Shown one piece after another: positions 15,155 through 27,374 of a DNA stretch of 64,000 bases (the first letter of the stretch is position 1; every line of letters begins with the position of its first letter). Location: positions 25,612,669 to 25,676,668 of the forward strand of contig CM072805.1 of the NCBI GenBank assembly GCA_037013495.1, read 5' to 3'. Made by a program: the position numbers and the translations under genes. Source of the stretch: Hippophae tibetana (Eukaryota; Streptophyta; Magnoliopsida; Rosales; Elaeagnaceae). The notes below the pieces were generated by a model. That model saw nothing but the letters and a program-made list of their open reading frames with translations, was not told where the DNA came from and searched no databases.

Positions 15155-15758
15155 GCGGACGAGGACCGTCGAAGAAGTGCCTCGACGCGCCGCAACCACT
15201 ACTTTGACTCCTTTTATGCAATTATGAACTCCATGTTACTTTTTCGATTCCAACGCAACTTATCCTTTTAGAGCTGACGTAATAAACTACGTGAGCCTCC
15301 CAACGAAGCCAACATAAATCCTATCCAAATAAAAAAAAGAAAAGGCAGTTTCATTATGGTGGTATACCAGCCGCCTGTTCTGGAACTTCCAGTTCCAATC
15401 GAAGCATATAGATCTGTAAATGGATTTGTATGTATAGCCACTTCAGTCGTGCTCGTCGTTTCTCTAAAGTATCTTTTTTCTGGTAACATGGTTAACCAGA
15501 AATTATTATGTTCGCGATTCCTCATCCACCGATGCAGAAAATGCTCCAGTTTTCCATTCTCATATGAGGCCGGAAAGTTTATTGGCAACAGGTCGGCAGA
15601 AGTGATTCATCATGCTCAAACATGAGCCGATCGTTCGTTAGGGACGGTTTATAGATCATCAAATTCCCACAAATGAAATGAGAAGTGGGTCCATGTAAAT
15701 GATCGAGACCTCGCAAACAACAACGCTCCTTCCCCAGAACTGTATCTTCTTTGTGTTA

Positions 15759-16682
15759 GTTGACCTAAGCTGCACCATTACTGCTGGGGTAGGGCTCGAC
15801 CTCTGAACCGTACGTGGGACGAGTTTCTGCCTCATACAGCTCAGGCCGAAGACCGGGGGAAGTTTAGGAGAGATGGGGAGACCCAGCAGCTGGCGGTCGG
15901 GGCGGGGATAAGCTTGCTTCTTCACAAACCCCAAAAAGATCCTATAACGCTAGCGCTTCGCGTTCTTTCTATTCCATCCGGGATAAGCGGCTAATACTAA
16001 TCTAATAAGTGAAGTAGTCGTCGTCTGAACAATTGGCTCGGACATCAGACCGCTCGTGCCCGCCCATTCTGTCTCACCCTAAATGGAATGGCTCTCTTAG
16101 TTACGTTGTGCCCCGACTCGAGTCCCCACGTCCGCTCTTCTCCGCCCGCAACCCGCTTTGCCAACACAACATTAGGGCCGTCCCCTTCATTCTATGCTGA
16201 CCTCGGCCGGGGGCTGGCTTTTTGGGAAGCCCGTTCCCACCGCGCTCACGGCCCGGCTGGCCTGCCAGCGGTAGTGGAAATTATCCCATTCCCTGGTCAA
16301 AGACTTGGTTGGATGCGGGATCTACTCCATGACGAGCGGTACGGACGTAGATGATATCATCACGACCTCTCTTTTCGTACCGCTAGGGATGCTTAACGCC
16401 ACTTTGCCAACTGGCGTTACCTGTGCTTTCGTGTCTCTCAGTGTGGTCAGCACTAGGTGTTTCCGAGCAGCGAAGCTTACACCCATTCGCATTAGTTCAT
16501 CCAAAGTTCCTTACCCTTATGCACGAATTCTTGAATAAGCCATCTTCCTATCAAGGTTAAGGAGTCAACTGAGCATCTCAACGGCGGGATTGAATACCCG
16601 GATCGAATCAGAGTTCACGCCGCCCGCCCTGAACAAATAGGAGGCGTGGGCCATAGGTCGCACATAAGCCGCCGGGTCGCAC
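15759..16682 (-). other. ccmFC group II intron
   Basis: A 924-bp intron whose minus-strand 5' end is GTGCGACCC and whose 3' end is AC before TAACACAAAG. A domain V hairpin lies at 15805-15842 (GAGCTGTATGAGGCAG to CACGTACGGTTC), correctly placed near the 3' splice site. Exon 1 ends in phase 2 (TC) and exon 2 supplies the third base. The intron carries a 35-bp mosaic of motifs shared with both flanks of the gene (16044-16078). Confidence 0.85.
16044..16078 (+). repeat. mosaic of two repeated motifs inside the ccmFC intron
   Basis: 16044-16055 is ATCAGACCGCTC, identical to one arm of the hairpin at 17573-17606. 16056-16078 is the 23-bp motif also found at 15088-15110. The two motifs are directly joined here but lie on opposite sides of the gene elsewhere, which suggests a past recombination or template switch. 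Confidence 0.7.
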
Positions 16683-17572
16683 GACAGAAGAACACCCAAC
16701 ATAAAGATGCACACTCCTCCATGTGAAATATTCATCTTCATTGGAGCTTTTTGGTAGTAGTCGTGACCAACATCCATCAGCTGTCGGCTCGTTGGTAAGG
16801 CGAGAGCTTCAAGCTCTATTTCTGGTGGCACACCTCTCACACAAGCACCACTCGACGAAGGGGGGACTGGGAAAGCTACAGGCCCAAAACCTTCGACCCT
16901 TCTTTCTAAATGGGGGTGCCCGGAGCACCTCATCTTGTCATTTCGTCGTTGCTCATTCCCGTTAGGCCAAAGTGTTTGGTGTTTCCTTCTCCACGCCCGC
17001 TCACGCTTCGCTGACCTATCGCGTGGTAAAGAGAAGAGAGTACGAAAGAATAGTAAACGGAGCACACCGCAGAAAGATTCTAAATATGAGAAGTTCCCCT
17101 TGGATGCGAGAAGAAGGAAATAAAGAATGGGAACAAAACGAAATAAGGTGTTTCTAGCTCGAGTTTCGTATGAGCTTCTCCCAAATATGTTTGGTAATAG
17201 AATAGGGCGGCTTGCTCTGACCAAGACTCCACTTTTTGCTCCGTCCATGGAGCATATGAATTTCCTGGAATGTAGATAGACAAAAAGAGGGAATGCGGGG
17301 ATAGAAATAGGAATTATAGTACCATTGGAAGAAGGGGCACCTGTGGGAACATCTCTACTGACGAACCATTTCAATAGTACGGGTGCTGCCATGCCACAAG
17401 GCACGACCATGGAAGTAATGAAAAAGAAAAAGTTATGTAGTTGGACCATCTACTCTATCCGTTCGAGTTTCGCTTCTCTAGAGAAGATGAGACGCTAAAA
17501 ATGAAAGTATTCGCAACGCATACCGAAAGGGTACCAATGAAGCCGACCATTAATGACTAGTTCGAACACCAG

Positions 17573-17606
17573 GAGCGGTCTGATCCCTTATTTGATCAGA
17601 CCGCTC
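17573..17606. repeat. 13-bp perfect hairpin upstream of ccmFC
   Basis: GAGCGGTCTGATC (17573-17585) and GATCAGACCGCTC (17594-17606) pair perfectly around an 8-nt loop. It lies 124 bp upstream of the ccmFC start codon on the minus strand, so it could sit in the 5' leader or at the 3' end of an upstream transcript. One arm recurs in the ccmFC intron. Confidence 0.75.
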
Positions 17607-20600
17607 TTAGAAACATGAAACAAAAGCAAACTCTCATAGTTCGGAGCCCAGCTCCAACTATTTCTTCGTAAGTGAGGTGAGGTACTTCTTTCGGTTTGAA
17701 TAGGGGGTCGCCCTTTTTTTGGTTGAAGTAGCCGCGACTTTGGTCGTAGTCAGTTCAAACACATAAACCCGCAGCCATGTTGATCAAAATGACTAAGTTT
17801 CATGACTTGACCAGTCACTCGCCCTCGTATTAGAAGATCATATCACCCTGTAGTCGACATTCCATTCCCCTTAGTCGTAGGTGCTCGTTCTATTTTGATT
17901 TGAATGGGCCGGGTATCCCGAGGTACATATGGCCAGCCCTTCAGGTGTCTCGGTGATACAAACAAAGAAAAGACGAATTCCAATTACATCCCCTATCACT
18001 TAAAGCCAATCCTTACAAAAGGAGGAAATAGAATCGAATAATCTACCTTATTTTTTCCTTCCCGTTGATTCCCCCCGACAATCAAGCTGCACTTCCTTCT
18101 AACAAGTGGCTGAGAGTTAGCAAGAAACCTTAGCTTCTTGGCAGGAGATTCGCTGCCCCCTTCCTTTCCGGTTCGGCCGCGGTACGGCACCTGAACTCGA
18201 AGCTACGATCCGATCTGATTGGATCTGATCCGTTCAGATTCCACAGATTTAGCCGATTTGGTCTGGTCCTATCCGACCCAACCCCGAAACTTAGAACGGC
18301 CTGCATGTTTTGGACGGTAGAACGGGGAGAGGGGGATTCGTGCCCATTCTCTCTCCGGGCACGAGCAGGAACATCAAAATGGAAGATCGAATACATGTAC
18401 ATGACGGAACGACATATTTAAAAATACGTGATCTGATTTGATAGGCTGCCTGCAGAAATTGTTTACCGACCGCATAACAATTCATTCTTGTGTGTAGCGC
18501 ATGGGGCCATGTCTCCCGAACAATCATAGTACGGCCGCTCATCTAATATCAAATCAATCTGTAGATCTCACTTCCCTTCCCCCATACCATAGCCGGAAGG
18601 GATAACGTATCTACAGAAGAGAGAGTACGGGCCCTTACCCTTAATTTAGTTTAGACACGGCTCGAATGCCTTTACGTTATAGGCTGTGTTAAGCATGCTT
18701 CTTTGACAGAAAACAAACTCTTTTTCCATGACAATAGTAGCGACTATAAAGGGCGGGGCGGTAAGCTCTCTATCAACAACAGGGGGGCTGTTCTCCTTTG
18801 TCAACTCCTTGCTTGTGTCGTTGACAAAGTCAACCGAGCCTAACCAAAGTGTCACAACAACATCCAAAGGATGCCTTTGTCAACGCTACTAAGGACCGGG
18901 GCGAACGGAATTCAGTAGAGGCTCGAAGAGGGGCTTACTAAGCGAAGGGCCGAAGGTGGCTTTGCTATCTATCCTAAAATAGGATTCTAACTGTTAGGAA
19001 TCTCTATCGTCTTCTGCATAGTCTTTATATCGGAAAGAATCCTCCATCAACAGACATGGAAAAAGAGCAAGCCAAGACTTTTACAAGAAAGTTGGACTTG
19101 GCTGGGTAAAACCTTTATTGGGTACGAAGGTAAGCCATAAAAAAGGGCTAAGCGGGTATTAACTCCTCCCTTGCCGCTACTACCAGCTCGAGGCCTATTG
19201 TCCACGAAGTCTGATCGCTTAACTGGCTTTGGAAAGGCATACAAAGACTATTCGAAGACAATGGGATTGGTTCTCTTACAGTTCAATTGTAGGTGAAAAA
19301 GAAAGCGCATTACTCCTTCCAATATTCATTGCCTCTAGTTCCCGACTTCAGAGTTAGACTGGGCATTCTTTCTTGCGCAAAGCCTCTCTCCTGATCTTGA
19401 TAGCACGGGAAAGAAGAACTATAGAGTTAGAGTAGAGGGAAAGCCCAGGTCCGATCGAACCGTTCTATGGTCGCCTCGGTCTCTTTTTACTTTTTAGGAT
19501 CAACCTCTTTCGAATATGAAAGAACCAGCCCTTGACAGGCGAAGAGAGCATCAGTAAGGCTCTACCTTATCTATAGAAAAAAAAAGAAGCTTCCTCTAGT
19601 CGGTCCTAAAGAGAGAAGTCTTCTTCCTTTACCTTTACCTCAAGGCTTCCTACTTTCTTTCCTGGCGATTAGGAAGTTTCCTAGGCGTGGTACGGTATAT
19701 GAAAAGCCTTCCATTGAACTGACACTCCTTTTCTTAATCTTATTCATATCCAGAACAGAAGCACTTTACGCTCCAGGACCGATTAGAGGATGTGTCCAAC
19801 GATCAAAATAAGCAAGCCTTGCCGCATCCGATAGAAAGAAAATAGATGCCAAACTTCTATCCAAAAGCTAAGGGTGTGGACAATAGAAGGTGCAAGTTTT
19901 TCCAGGGCAATAAAGATTCTCACTATCCAATAGAAGTCTAGTTTATGAATACGAAAGTCTTTAGAATCTAATAGTCTTTCATATAGGTGGTAAGAAAGAA
20001 GATTCTCGAACAACCTATTTTATTCCTGATGTCCGTAGGTGTGGGACTAGTCATTCCCGCTACGCACCTTGCCTTACTAGCTTTAGTGTAATCCTCTTTT
20101 CCCTCAATCCTCTTCTGCATCACCAATGATAGTTGACCAAGAACTCCTACTACCACTAGCACCGGTTACTGGAACAACAGATGATTTCACTCTAACAACA
20201 GATATGGCTAAAGCAACGGTAAGACCAAGAGCGGAAATAAAGATAGCTTCTATGCCCGTTGAGGAGATCTGGGTCTTCTACCCGGTGGTATAGGACTGGC
20301 AATTGAATTACTAACCGTAGGACTAGCACTCAAATTCGCTTTGACAGTCTCCGTTGGTGCCGTTGTTAGAGTGAGTGTTCCCGCTTCATCTTCCCCAATA
20401 TTCTTAGATTTAGCAACAACGGTATCAATACAATAGATAGAAAGACTCATCTGCCAATCAAACTATGACAGGCTGACTCTTCTTAGGCCCTTATAGTTAG
20501 TTCTGAGGAAGGCCTTTAAGTCAAGCTTCTAAGTTTCCCCCTTAAAGAAAGTCCAGATCGGTTGGTGCTGTCTTCTTGCTATAATTCTTCTGATCTAATA

Positions 20601-23600
20601 GATAGAACACGGATGGGTACAGCCTTCTAAGCTACAAAATAAAGAATGTCGTATACAAAGTAAAGTAAACCCCCCCGGTTAGAATTCTTCCCTGGCTCCA
20701 CTATTCCCTTTCTCTATTTTAGAACGGAGAGCGGGCAAGGCCTCCATTGAAGCTGAGCTATTCGCCCTTCTTTAACACGATCCTGTAACAAACTCTTATT
20801 GAGGCTAGGCTTAAGGCCGACTACTAATTCTTATTCGAGAGCGGGGGAACTTCACTTCAAGGGAAGCTGTCTTCCCCCAGAAAGGAAAGAAAGACCCGTA
20901 AGCACTCACTGCGATTGCGATATCTTATTATATTACTCTAAAGCTCAGGGTAAATTCTTCCCCGACTCTTTTGAATGTGAATATTGAGTGAAATCCCTTA
21001 GTCTAAAAGTCTTCCTTGGCCTTGGCTAGTGTGAATCCTCCTCTAAAGAGGAGTGAGGTGTCCCACGGGCGTAAAACCCGTTTTTTTTCTAGGCTTGAAA
21101 AGGAAAGGAACCAGTTACTTCCACCTTGGGGGTATCCTAAAGAAAGGGAAGTCTCTCCTGGAAAAGCTTTTGAGCTCGGGTTCCTCATAACAAACTTGGT
21201 CGAAAAACCCAAGTCTTGATGCGCCCGTAAACCCTTTCTCAATGAATGGAGAGAAAGTTCGCAAATCACCTTCGTTTGTACCGTGAATTAAATGTTGGCA
21301 AAGCAAATTATTCCATCTTCGGGCATTCGTGCCAGTATTTACGGTTAAAAAGCAAAATAAAAGAAAGAACCTATTCTCCTTTCGATTGATAAGGAGAAAG
21401 TGGGCTCTTCAACTACATCAAGTACCACATCATCCGATTCAATAGTCGATTTTTACCGCTTACTTTTCACTTTAAGAGCATAGCATAAAGCGAAGAGGAA
21501 CCGTCAATAGAATTTCTCTTTTTATCTTTCTCCCGTCTCATTCATATCTTAACCGATAGAATAGAACGACGGGGTTCTAATTCAGATAGCTGTAATGTAC
21601 TGTTGGTTTAACCTTTTATAGGGCCCGTAGGGGAGCTGTAAGGTTGACTCATGTCTAGTGTCTAGTACCCTTATTCTTCTTTTCTTTTGAATTACTTACT
21701 TTGAATTACTTGTCTAGTGTCAAGTGATGAAAGTTATACGTACGTATAGTTGACTAAAGTGTAGTGTGTTCCCTTATCTAAGTGATGAGAATTCTTTTTT
21801 TTTTTCGCTGGCAACTATTAGGACTTTCATAGTAGCTAAGAAGCTACAAGAGAACTTCACACCTCCCATATTAGGGAGAGACACAAAGGGAAAGGGAGGG
21901 GCATCCAGAACTAAGAGATAAGAAGATAGCACTATAGTACAAAATACAGAAAGAGAAGTCGACAGCGGCGGGGGAGACACTAGAATAAGAGATCGACAGT
22001 AGGGGCCGGGCCGCTCTTTTCTCAAGAGTTGATCGACTAAAGTGGAAATAAGAAGACTCTCACCTTTACTTATCCAAGCTTTTCTTTTAGTCGGTCCCTG
22101 TCCTTAAGCCCATAGAGCAGAGCTAAATTATCCTCGGAAGAGACTTTCATTTAAAAGATCAAAGTGGACTGCGCCCTTTCCAAAAATAAGGGTTTCTTTT
22201 AGTGAAGTTAGTGCTTTTGTATTGGGCACTTTATTCAATTAGCTTGTTTGGAGTGCTCGGCTCGCTTGTTAGCAACTATTCTGACTGGTTAAGAAAGACA
22301 AGTTGAAAGCAAGACGCTGACTTTCACAGTAGAGCGGAAACCGGGAGGGGGTGGAGGAGAGAAGAGACTCCCCCAAGAGAGGCCCGAGCACAACGTCTTC
22401 ATGAGTTAAGTGTTCCCACCTTGGGAGCTAGGTAAGATAGTAAGGCCTACTTTGTTGAATATCCTTTACTGCCTTCCTTTATCAGACAACTATTCGAGTT
22501 CCACTTTTTATACCGGGCAGAGCTGCAAAAGTGGCTTCACCCTCTTTGCCCACCCTAAAAAGATCTTCAGAGAGGCGTTAACCAGAAGAGGTAGGGCCGG
22601 GAGGGAACGATTTCTGGGATTTATAAAGAAACTTTTAATGGACTAGACTAAGGACACTGACTGACCTATATAAAGTACAGAGATAACCAATATGTTGTTA
22701 ACACACTTATGAGCCGGCTCTCGGAAGAGTTACCCTACCTCGGATAGGGACAAAGGGAAGGATAGCACCAAAGCGAAAGACCTACTTCAAGGCGGAGCAA
22801 TAGACTTCATTTTTGAAGGAAGTATGGCATCAAGGCGCTTATCCCGCTAATCGTAGGTCTTGATAAGTACCTGACAGACCTAAGGCTTGGAACTAAACTT
22901 CAAGCTGGGGAAGTAAAGCAAGGAACTGATACGCGGCAAGCAAAGCACAAAAGGCACTCCTTAGGCCTCATCAATCGAGGAAGGAAGCATTCCAATCGTT
23001 GAAAAAGCCTTCTTGCTATTGGGTGGGCTTTCATTGGCCTTTGGAATATTTGATTGAATTAGAGAATCGGTTCTTACAGTGTCCGGAATGGGGCAAATAG
23101 CTTATACGAACAGGAGGGATTTAATCGTAGAACAGAGAGAAGGGGGTTTGGATTAGTCTCTTAGGTTGGTCACGAATGCCCTCTTACTCTTTCTCGAATC
23201 AACCGGATTGGAAAGAGGGGGAATTAGGCTGCTGGTAGGTGGTAGGAGAGGCTCTTTGCGCCTTATACGGTCTTGGCAGTAGGTAGCTAGAATGCCTTGT
23301 TCAAGAATCAACTGTGGCACTTGAAGAATCGAATACACTCTTCTTTGAAGGTCCAGATGAATTGAATTATACAAAAAAGAATAGGAATCAAATCCGGGGG
23401 GCAGCAGACGATTTTATGCTTAGAGAAGCTCTAAAAAGCAAGGACTGATTATACACTCCTACCTATCGTATAAGCCTACCATATAACAGATCTTCCAGCA
23501 ATCCAATCCCTACCTATGCAGGGAATGAATTCATACTACCACACGCTCATCCAATAACTTATTACCATAGGGTAAACCTCTCATTAGCAAGGAAAGCTGT

Positions 23601-26433
23601 TAATGGACATATCTCACAAGTAGTCGCTAGACTTACTAATTCAGTCTAATTGGCCTATAGGTCTTAGAGACTCTTACTAGTGTTAGTGTAACAACAGCGT
23701 TGATAAGCTAGTTCCGTGCTAGCACTATCCATTGTCGGCGTAACAGGTGTTTTCTATACTATTCTTCGACATGTAATACCCTCTCCCCTCCCCCCCAAGC
23801 TGTCTTCTTCCCCTAGCTGTCTAGTTTACCTATCTCTCTCTCTCGCTACGCCCCTTACTCTTATAACGAGTTACACATGACATCTCCCTAAGAAGGATTT
23901 TAAACATATAAGAGTCGTGGCATTCTCCGCATTACCTTGCCCTACCTTCACGCACATCTAACTCTTTGTTGGGTAACTAGAATGGAAGGAAGAGAGAGAG
24001 CCTTGGTACGAATACCGGGGGATTCCCCTTCTTTCTCCTTCTCCTGCCTCTTACTATACTTGAATCCCTAATAGGCTGTTAGCAAAGAATAGGCTGCGTC
24101 CGATTCCTCTTCTGCCTTTTTGATTTGAGAGAGCCTTGGATTGCTTTCTTAGTGTGGCATCTTTTTGTTCGCTGTCCACTGGTGATATTCTCATATATAA
24201 ATGTAGATAGAGAAAGAGGCTAAGCTAAGCCTACGTAACGCTATGGGAACAACTTTTTTTGTCCGCTTTCAACCCTTGTGAAAGAAAATCTCATATGTAA
24301 GTAGCATCTAGAATAGAATCTAGAGCAGCTAAGAAAAGAAAATCGAGTAGCTTGCGGGCCGGTCGTCATTGCACACTAGCTGGTTAGTGGGGGTAAGAGA
24401 GTGTTCCCTTGGTTTTCCTCATTATCATCTACTCCAAACACGAAAGTAAAGAAAAAAAAGATGTCTACATAGCTCCTCTTTGAAGGTGGAGCTTCGCGGA
24501 GATCGTAAGTCAGCCAAGGCCTTAGACCGGAGCGCGTCCTCCTTATGGTCCTTCTCTCAGCTTCTGTTCTTTCTGTCCCTCCTCGGTGCCTCTTCCTGGC
24601 TACTCCACTCCAAGTCGGGATGGGTGCCACAAACATAGCTTGTACTGGCTAAACATCTCCTGTCTGAACCCTTGACCGATTCAAAAGACAAATGCATAAA
24701 CCCACATTGAAGAAAGAGATGATCGAGTCTCTTACGCCATCCTAGACGGTTCTCCTGTAGCGTCTCTGCCGGCTACTTTCTAAGGTTCAGGTTTGTCTAC
24801 CTATCCTAGGTGACCATCTTCGTCTACTACAACTAGGGTTTTTTATTTTGGACATTTTTTTTTCTCGTAAACTTGGAACTTTATCTAGCAACTCCTTAGC
24901 TATAACTATTTCACTCGGGCTAATTTTCTTATCGGGCAAGTTTCCATCCGTTTGTTCAATACCCGAACTCTAGTAAGTAGCTTAATCTGTCGAGAGGAAC
25001 CATTCCTACCGGATCGGACATGTAATCAGTCTTCTCCGCTTGAGAGGAAAAGACGGCTGCTCTATGAACAACCCTAGTTGCTGGTCCTACTCCTGCTGCT
25101 GTCTGAACTGCCACCTCTGCTCCAATACATAAGCTCCAGCTGAAGTGTAGCAGCTCCGTCCCATTCATCACAGCTTTCTGTTAAAAAGAAAAGAGCTGCT
25201 CCTCTCCGATCTAAGTCCTCTCTATAGTCAAAAATAGCGTAAATTAATCAGGATGGATCGACATGCTTTCCAAACCTACTGGTCTCTTCCTCGAACCTAG
25301 TATTGCATCCTGGCCCATCACCTTGATATGATGCACACTCGGTAAGGTCTTACCATTCCCTCTTCAATATCCATATTCTGGGAACCTTGGATGAGAGTTT
25401 TCCCCCAATTCACCGCCTATATATATTCTCAGTCGGCTTGCCAATCAACTGACCTTGGCTAAAGGAAAGGGGATCGATCCCCGACCTAGGGCGAAAGAGG
25501 CCAGATTCCATTCCTTTTCCCATAAAGGTTTCATGTTTTGAGGCTAACTCCTTTTCTTAATCGGCAGGAGGCTCCTATCCGATTGACAAGAGATGTTTGC
25601 TCTTACTTTTAAAGGAGTATGCACAGGGCCTACGCTTTCTCGATCCACTATCTTCTTCATTAGAAGAAAGACGGTTCACCTTAGATCACCAGGGAATTGA
25701 ACCCCGAGTACCCGCGTGGGTAGATTCCTTCTGATCTTGAAACTAAACTACGTAAAAAACGAATATGAGCTAGACAAAAAAGATAAGGAACAGAACGAGG
25801 GACATTAGAACATGGACTCACGACAAAGAGCCCGCGCAGGAGAGGAAAGGTTGGTTGCATGTTTTCCGTGTGGGATGGGAGCCTCCTACCGATTACTTTA
25901 TCTCTCTCCCGAGGACGATGGATCTCGAACGGAAATAAACGAATATCACCTTCGGAGCACAGTTTTTCCTATCATTTTGATTTCACTTTTTTTGCACTAG
26001 GTCACAACGATCTCAAAAAAACTCAAGCGAAAGAAAGAAGCCCGCATACCCACTCTTCTTTCCCCCCCCAACGACAAGCGAACGGGCATTTTCGGGGACT
26101 AGCTCGCTTCCTATTACTCAAGAGGGAAATTCAAAATGGTGGCCCTTGTTTCTAAAAAAGAAGTATTGGTTCCGGGAAAAAAGAATAAGAGTCTCCGTTT
26201 CGGGAACATGGAATGTAAGAGAAAGAAAAATGTTTTATAATGCATCAGATTTTCTTTTTCGTTCAGGTAGTTATAAATGAGATTCTAAATAGTGATGAGG
26301 GCCACTTGCAAAATGAAAGAGTGGGCCAAAATGGTCTCCCAATCATAATGCTTAAATACATAAATAAATAAATAAATAAATAAAAATTCCATAAAAAGCC
26401 CATACAAATCCTGGCTTTATAAACTAAAAGGTT
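17607..26433. other. 8.8 kb of mitochondrial intergenic DNA
   Basis: No protein, tRNA or rRNA gene recognised. Composition and short purine words continue to look mitochondrial. Open frames up to about 98 codons occur (for example 20250-20450 -, 21003-21269 -, 25859-26155 +) but none has a recognisable motif. Noted contents: a GATC-rich cluster at 18207-18232, a T-run near 21793, tandem taga/gaga words near 23820-23850, and an (AAAT)n microsatellite at about 26354-26385 that marks a change to more AT-rich sequence. Plant mitochondrial genomes usually have long unassigned spacers of this kind. Confidence 0.5.
18207..18232. repeat. GATC/TGATCCG-rich cluster resembling hAT subterminal repeats
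   Basis: The stretch GATCCGATCTGATTGGATCT continues with GATCCG, and a nearby 'cctatccgac' word (about 18,267) also occurs in the left end of the hAT element at 57.8 kb. No TIR or target duplication was found here. It may be a relic of a hAT end captured by the mitochondrial genome or the NUMT, or coincidence. Confidence 0.25.
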
Positions 26434-26706
26434 TCATTCGGAGGGAAATTGAGAGCATGAGATGTCACGCTTGAGTATTTTAACCAGAGTAATTAATACG
26501 AAAACTGCACAGAAAGCCAAACTAAGAATGAAAAAATAACGGGCGTATTGATCATTATTATAATACAAGAGCAGCACATTATTTATGAAATACAAGACAT
26601 AAGTGACAAGGTGGTCTTTACCACTTTTCGCTAAAAAGAAAAAGAAAATGCCTAAAGCCCCAGAGAGAGGGCATAATATGTATTCCTCTATTAATATGGT
26701 GTCCAT
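26434..26706 (-). CDS. unidentified small membrane ORF, 90 codons
   Basis: Starts with ATG (MDTILIEEYILCPLSGALGI) and ends KRDISCSQFPSE. Two or three hydrophobic segments are visible (LGIFFFFLAK, VLYFINNVLLLYY, FFILSLAFCAVFVLITLV). It follows the 212-codon membrane ORF by 30 bp in the same direction, in another frame, so both could derive from one transcript with atp8. A duplicated 'attctcgttatat' word between the two frames may mark a local rearrangement. No family recognised. Confidence 0.35.
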   Translation of the reverse strand: MDTILIEEYILCPLSGALGIFFFFLAKSGKDHLVTYVLYFINNVLLLYYNNDQYARYFFILSLAFCAVFVLITLVKILKRDISCSQFPSE

Positions 26707-26735
26707 CGGAACCCATATTAATATAACGAGAATAA

Positions 26736-27374
26736 TTATATATATAACGAGAATCCAAGATGGGTACGAATCCTTTGCAATCCATCAAGGAAAGCTAGTT
26801 GCATAAATAGGGCGAAGCCACACTCAGGTAATACAACAATTCGTACCAATAAGAAGAGTCTGAATGCCGGTAAGTAGAAAGGAGTAAAAAACAAACCCCC
26901 AAGGATCAATGCCTCATCCGTTTTGCCGATATAGATACATTGATAAAAGGAACTGATCCAAAAGTAAAAAAGGACAGTTCTTTTTGCCCTGCTAAAGAAT
27001 GGTAAAAAAGCGCGGAGCTCCACGCTAATTAGTAGAATTTTTAGCGCATACTCTTCCTCGGCCTCGGGGAAGAAAAGAAAGATCAGGGTGTATACAAGGA
27101 GGTAAACCCCAAATAGTACGAATTCCGCACAAATGGTTTTATCATGACCCCATAATAGGCCAAGACCCTTATTATGATGATAGGTCTGGGCTAAGGCAGT
27201 AATCCCCACATAGCTTTTCGTCTCCTTGATAGCAGGAAGTTCTCCAAAAGTATGAAAAGTTGGAGGACTTTGTGAAAAGAAGAATTGGTAGAAATTCTCA
27301 TAGGTGAAGCAAATCAAACCTATTTTAAGACAAAGAAGATTAAAAAACGATGCTTCCTTGGCCGTGTGGAACAT
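26736..27374 (-). CDS. 212-codon membrane ORF overlapping the atp8 3' end
   Basis: Begins with ATG inside atp8, so its first twelve codons read the atp8 end in another frame ([11 protein letters not shown]); overlap is 35 bp. Several hydrophobic segments are visible: [57 protein letters not shown] and [19 protein letters not shown]. An acidic [10 protein letters not shown] lies between the first two. I recognise no family. Unknown membrane ORFs joined to atp8 (orfB) are the usual arrangement of cytoplasmic-male-sterility ORFs in several crops, but no sequence link to a known one is claimed. It could also be an ordinary unassigned mitochondrial ORF. Confidence 0.45.
   Translation of the reverse strand: MFHTAKEASFFNLLCLKIGLICFTYENFYQFFFSQSPPTFHTFGELPAIKETKSYVGITALAQTYHHNKGLGLLWGHDKTICAEFVLFGVYLLVYTLIFLFFPEAEEEYALKILLISVELRAFLPFFSRAKRTVLFYFWISSFYQCIYIGKTDEALILGGLFFTPFYLPAFRLFLLVRIVVLPECGFALFMQLAFLDGLQRIRTHLGFSLYI

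Larger units (their letters stand above)
15214..17449 (-). pseudogene. ccmFC: ccmFC, cytochrome c maturation factor (exon 1 intact, exon 2 broken)
   Basis: CcmFC belongs to the mitochondrial inner-membrane haem lyase complex that attaches haem to c-type cytochromes. Exon 1 (16683-17449) opens with MVQLHNFFFFITSMVVPCGM, has hydrophobic helices and runs without interruption to GGVCIFMLGVLLS. Exon 2 (15214-15758) starts NTKKIQF and contains PINFPASYENGKLEHFLHRW, the conserved PEKRYFRETTSTTEVAIHTN segment and the final helix LPFLFFIWIGFMLASLGG. Lesions in exon 2: a deletion of about 34 bp near 15,735, a missing nucleotide near 15,597, and a TAA at about 15268 followed by KDKLRWNRK to the old stop at 15214-15216. 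Arginine-to-cysteine and arginine-to-tryptophan changes in exon 1 (for example RKFICSMDG) fit CpG decay. Lesion sizes rest on my memory of the functional gene. Confidence 0.93.

Noticed and set aside
15009-15227. 72-codon plus-strand frame
   Set aside because: Produced by the GC-rich hairpin and the ccmFC 3' end read in antisense.
17080-17283. 67-codon frame on the minus strand
   Set aside because: It lies within ccmFC exon 1 in another frame on the same strand and has no family resemblance.
25680-25740. Possible tRNA T-arm (ccagggaattgaacccc)
   Set aside because: No matching acceptor, D-arm or anticodon arm could be placed on either strand.
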